This document shows, one piece after another, positions 6,401 to 7,224 of a stretch of DNA of 7,224 nt (positions are counted from its first letter, which is position 1; each line of letters starts with the position of its first letter). The notes under the pieces are model-generated. The model saw nothing but the letters and a program-made list of their open reading frames with translations. It was not told the origin of the DNA and did no database searches. This DNA is from an uncultured Eggerthellaceae bacterium (GTDB lineage Bacteria; Actinomycetota; Coriobacteriia; Coriobacteriales; Eggerthellaceae), in assembly GCA_910588905.1 (NCBI GenBank), contig CAJURZ010000044.1:1-7224 (forward strand), given 5' to 3'. The position numbers and the translations under genes are program-made.

Positions 6401-7224
6401 CGCATTTGAAGGTCGAGAGCAAATCTTCGGAAGTGGATTCATACGTGAACCCGTTTACTGGTGATAAGTATCGGGGAAGCGCTTCTCATGCGATAGATGC
6501 GAACATATACACAAGCTGGTACAACAGTGTCACTACAGTCGACACGCAGCCCTATATCACGTTGAAGCTCGACAAACCTCGCTACATTTCGGCTATAGAG
6601 ATCGTTTCCGGCGCTATCTCGTACATCTTTCCCGCAACGCAACCTGACGGCGAGCCGTGGCCTGATGACTCTGGCCTTGATGGTCTTGTGGGACAGGAAA
6701 TGACTACAGACGGACACCTGAAGTCGGCCATGGTCGAGGGAAGCACCGATGGTGAGAACTGGCGTCCTTTGCTAGACGGCGAGATCTCTTTCGATCAAGG
6801 AGAGGACATTCATAAGGATCAGATCGAGAAGATCGAGATACCTGAACAATACAGGCAAGAGGATGGTGGAGAGATCAGCTATATCCGGATCAAGGCTAAC
6901 TCCTCAGTTCCAATATTTAAGAACTATTGCTTCGTCAAAATGATCAACGTGTATCAGGATCTTCGCAACGCTAGGCCCACCGCAGGCATCGTCTACAGTC
7001 CAAGTGAATGCACGAACCAAGACGTGCTCGCTCGCCTGGACAACATCAGCGCCGACAACTACGTGATAACCAGCGAGGGCGGAGAGAACCACATCTTCAC
7101 CGAAAACGGCGAGTGGGAGTTCACCTTCACGGATCTCGACAACGGCAAGACCGGTTCTGAAAAAGCTGTCGTCGACTGGATTGACAAGACGCCGCCCACC
7201 GCCGAGCTCACCTACAACATGGAC
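3466..7224 (+). CDS. secreted multidomain surface protein: NPCBM, transglutaminase-like cysteine segment, F5/8C and Ig-like repeats (3' end outside window)
   Basis: This is an open frame of 1253 codons with no stop before the window ends. A signal peptide (1-52) has a long basic N-region, a hydrophobic core (28-47) and an AYA|D cleavage site. A linker (53-145) precedes an NPCBM/NEW2 carbohydrate-binding domain (about 148-300; YLSDLS opening, KGVSVHAKG and YSRFTAKVGVD motifs). A mostly helical region (310-560) leads to a transglutaminase/papain-like core. Cys576 lies in DYGGICGNIS, His602 in PGHVAYI and Asn622 in WKLENAYTNWG, which are plausible catalytic residues. A TPR-like helical stretch (about 666-810; KALEVNDLNLDSW) and a beta-rich segment (about 812-968) follow. 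An F5/8 type C discoidin domain (about 975-1165; ASHAIDANIYTSWYNS, ITLKLDKP, SYIRIKAN) precedes Ig-like repeats from 1171. The protein probably binds host or dietary glycans at the cell surface and cleaves or transfers an amide bond. The exact reaction is unknown. No HExxH motif is seen, so it is not an M60 metallopeptidase. A wall anchor may lie beyond the window. Confidence 0.85.
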   Translation, partial: MTAMAFSTRVKGGMSAVFSHAKGGMRTVVSVIVAAALVVPAVSLSQLAPAYADTGDAADQQAAVSSAEYTSSQPSQINVKVPITGVTVDADGQVVDAPLSSADYIHEDVKLQTQEEITAGEIVNNADDAEVQALAAQATANGAQQYAYLSDLSIITTDNWSYNGWAGHSIQHDKNQEGQPLSLIVDGEKREYPKGVSVHAKGQATYDVSALSAQYSRFTAKVGVDAGRGTAGRIKYIISASNDGETWDELFTSGILTGSTEAADVDVSIAGRTYLRIYVDPLGANTSDHGNIANAKLVTSDYVPDDFNYERVHKLGYYDTTLSAHDVEYNYANNYQLVLERALVNKLGYWNIQNLLEMNPECTEMIDWIFDNQRIAEYTLEVGDVSSGASFLKTLYPIYAAHKDDFAREDGYVFEKMMIALAAARSTDLMFPGFLYAGKAADYDPVVRYELFKKLYDEDKLKFYRKGSNSNRNNKEQFKGYHITLMRLIMHIGVTNDEFLWLSDWVGDRGNTDYFGLRFMWYNLGYLSSKLPQEKYFDEANREAYTKKYNLNEFDVPYGDKPNLRHWMMVDYGGICGNISKTGVIVNEIRGVPGMIAYQPGHVAYIRYEQDADGNGVWKLENAYTNWGSSATSWYMGNHCRSIFGWDWKSFCRKAINFNDTGNNVAYTYLAQANLNNYPAFKQSYYYNLIANSYTDKDQKLSTYNKALEVNDLNLDSWEAVFNSYKADSANKTSADWRDLCLRIIDAYTYYPMAMDDLIRAIKPYLNEVDQTYVLSEEHVALKAASTATKADVLQYDACIQVANALLKVSPNDMASFSFDGANAGQIKFNSPYDEIGFTWRYSLDGGVSKSEEFREKDIKLTDEQMATLTANNGIQIYIQGLSESKPAYTIPLVETKLPDGLYANDLENRVIGVNTKFEWRNSADQRWTSYAKASPNNTGNKTLEVRVAGTGNHLPSESETFQFTADNQPKDRKYVAVSHLKVESKSSEVDSYVNPFTGDKYRGSASHAIDANIYTSWYNSVTTVDTQPYITLKLDKPRYISAIEIVSGAISYIFPATQPDGEPWPDDSGLDGLVGQEMTTDGHLKSAMVEGSTDGENWRPLLDGEISFDQGEDIHKDQIEKIEIPEQYRQEDGGEISYIRIKANSSVPIFKNYCFVKMINVYQDLRNARPTAGIVYSPSECTNQDVLARLDNISADNYVITSEGGENHIFTENGEWEFTFTDLDNGKTGSEKAVVDWIDKTPPTAELTYNMD
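3495..3540 (+). repeat. 33-bp-period imperfect repeat in the signal-peptide coding region
   Basis: GAAAGGCGGCATG occurs exactly at 3495-3507 and again at 3528-3540, 33 bp apart and in frame. It encodes KGGM twice (residues 11-14 and 22-25). The bases after each copy (GTC then TTCTCC or GTTTCC) are also alike, which suggests an 11-codon duplication that lengthened the signal-peptide N-region. Confidence 0.6.
6976..7224 (+). repeat. start of tandem Ig-like repeats, about 73 residues per unit
   Basis: One full unit (residues 1171-1243) begins PTAGIVYS and ends WIDKTP. The next begins PTAELTY at 1244-1250 and is cut by the window edge. The ENGEWEFTFTD and VVDWIDKTPP motifs are typical of stalk-like beta-sandwich repeats in Gram-positive surface proteins, which project the functional domains away from the wall. 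The number of units cannot be seen. Confidence 0.7.

Noticed and set aside
3466..7224. M60/enhancin-type metallopeptidase
   Set aside because: The NPCBM plus F5/8C plus Ig-like layout is typical of that group, but no HExxH motif is found anywhere in the 1253 visible residues.
1..7224. tRNA, rRNA, CRISPR arrays, insertion sequences, attachment sites
   Set aside because: No clover-leaf pattern, spaced direct repeats, transposase motifs or terminal inverted repeats were seen on either strand by eye.

Overview
The window reads as chromosomal DNA from a high-GC Gram-positive bacterium. The codon use, the style of the surface protein and the two-component system all resemble Coriobacteriia of the Eggerthellaceae type (gut Actinomycetota). 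That placement is inference from protein style, not a database match. The left 3.3 kb is GC-rich (43 of 60 bases at 2341-2400). The right half is clearly less so in its central part (27 of 60 at 5101-5160 and 21 of 60 at 6901-6960).

Left block (1-2785, all +): the C-terminal part of a Na+/phosphate cotransporter is followed after 34 nt by an OmpR/PhoB-type response regulator. Three nucleotides later comes a membrane sensor histidine kinase. The tight spacing and shared strand suggest one operon. The neighbouring phosphate transporter suggests a PhoB/PhoR-like phosphate-responsive pair, although the signal cannot be read from the sequence.

Centre (2786-3465): a short convergent gap holds two small GC hairpins. 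A small DUF1905 protein (89 aa) lies on the minus strand. It is followed by a divergent intergenic region of about 350 bp that becomes AT-rich towards its right end. That region holds a candidate sigma-70-type promoter and a cluster of GAACG motifs upstream of the next gene.

Right block (3466-7224, +): one very long open frame runs off the window, with 1253 codons visible and no stop. It encodes a secreted multidomain surface protein. In order it has a signal peptide, an NPCBM carbohydrate-binding domain, a helical region and a transglutaminase/papain-like segment with plausible Cys-His-Asn residues. A TPR-like helical stretch, a beta-rich segment, an F5/8 type C (discoidin) domain and the start of a tandem Ig-like repeat array follow. 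The likely theme is extracellular glycan binding coupled to a cysteine-type hydrolase or transferase. This is the most novel item in the window. The base composition inside the gene is mosaic: GC-rich ends match the genome and the middle is AT-richer, which suggests assembly from modules of different origin. No RNA genes, insertion sequences or CRISPR arrays were seen.
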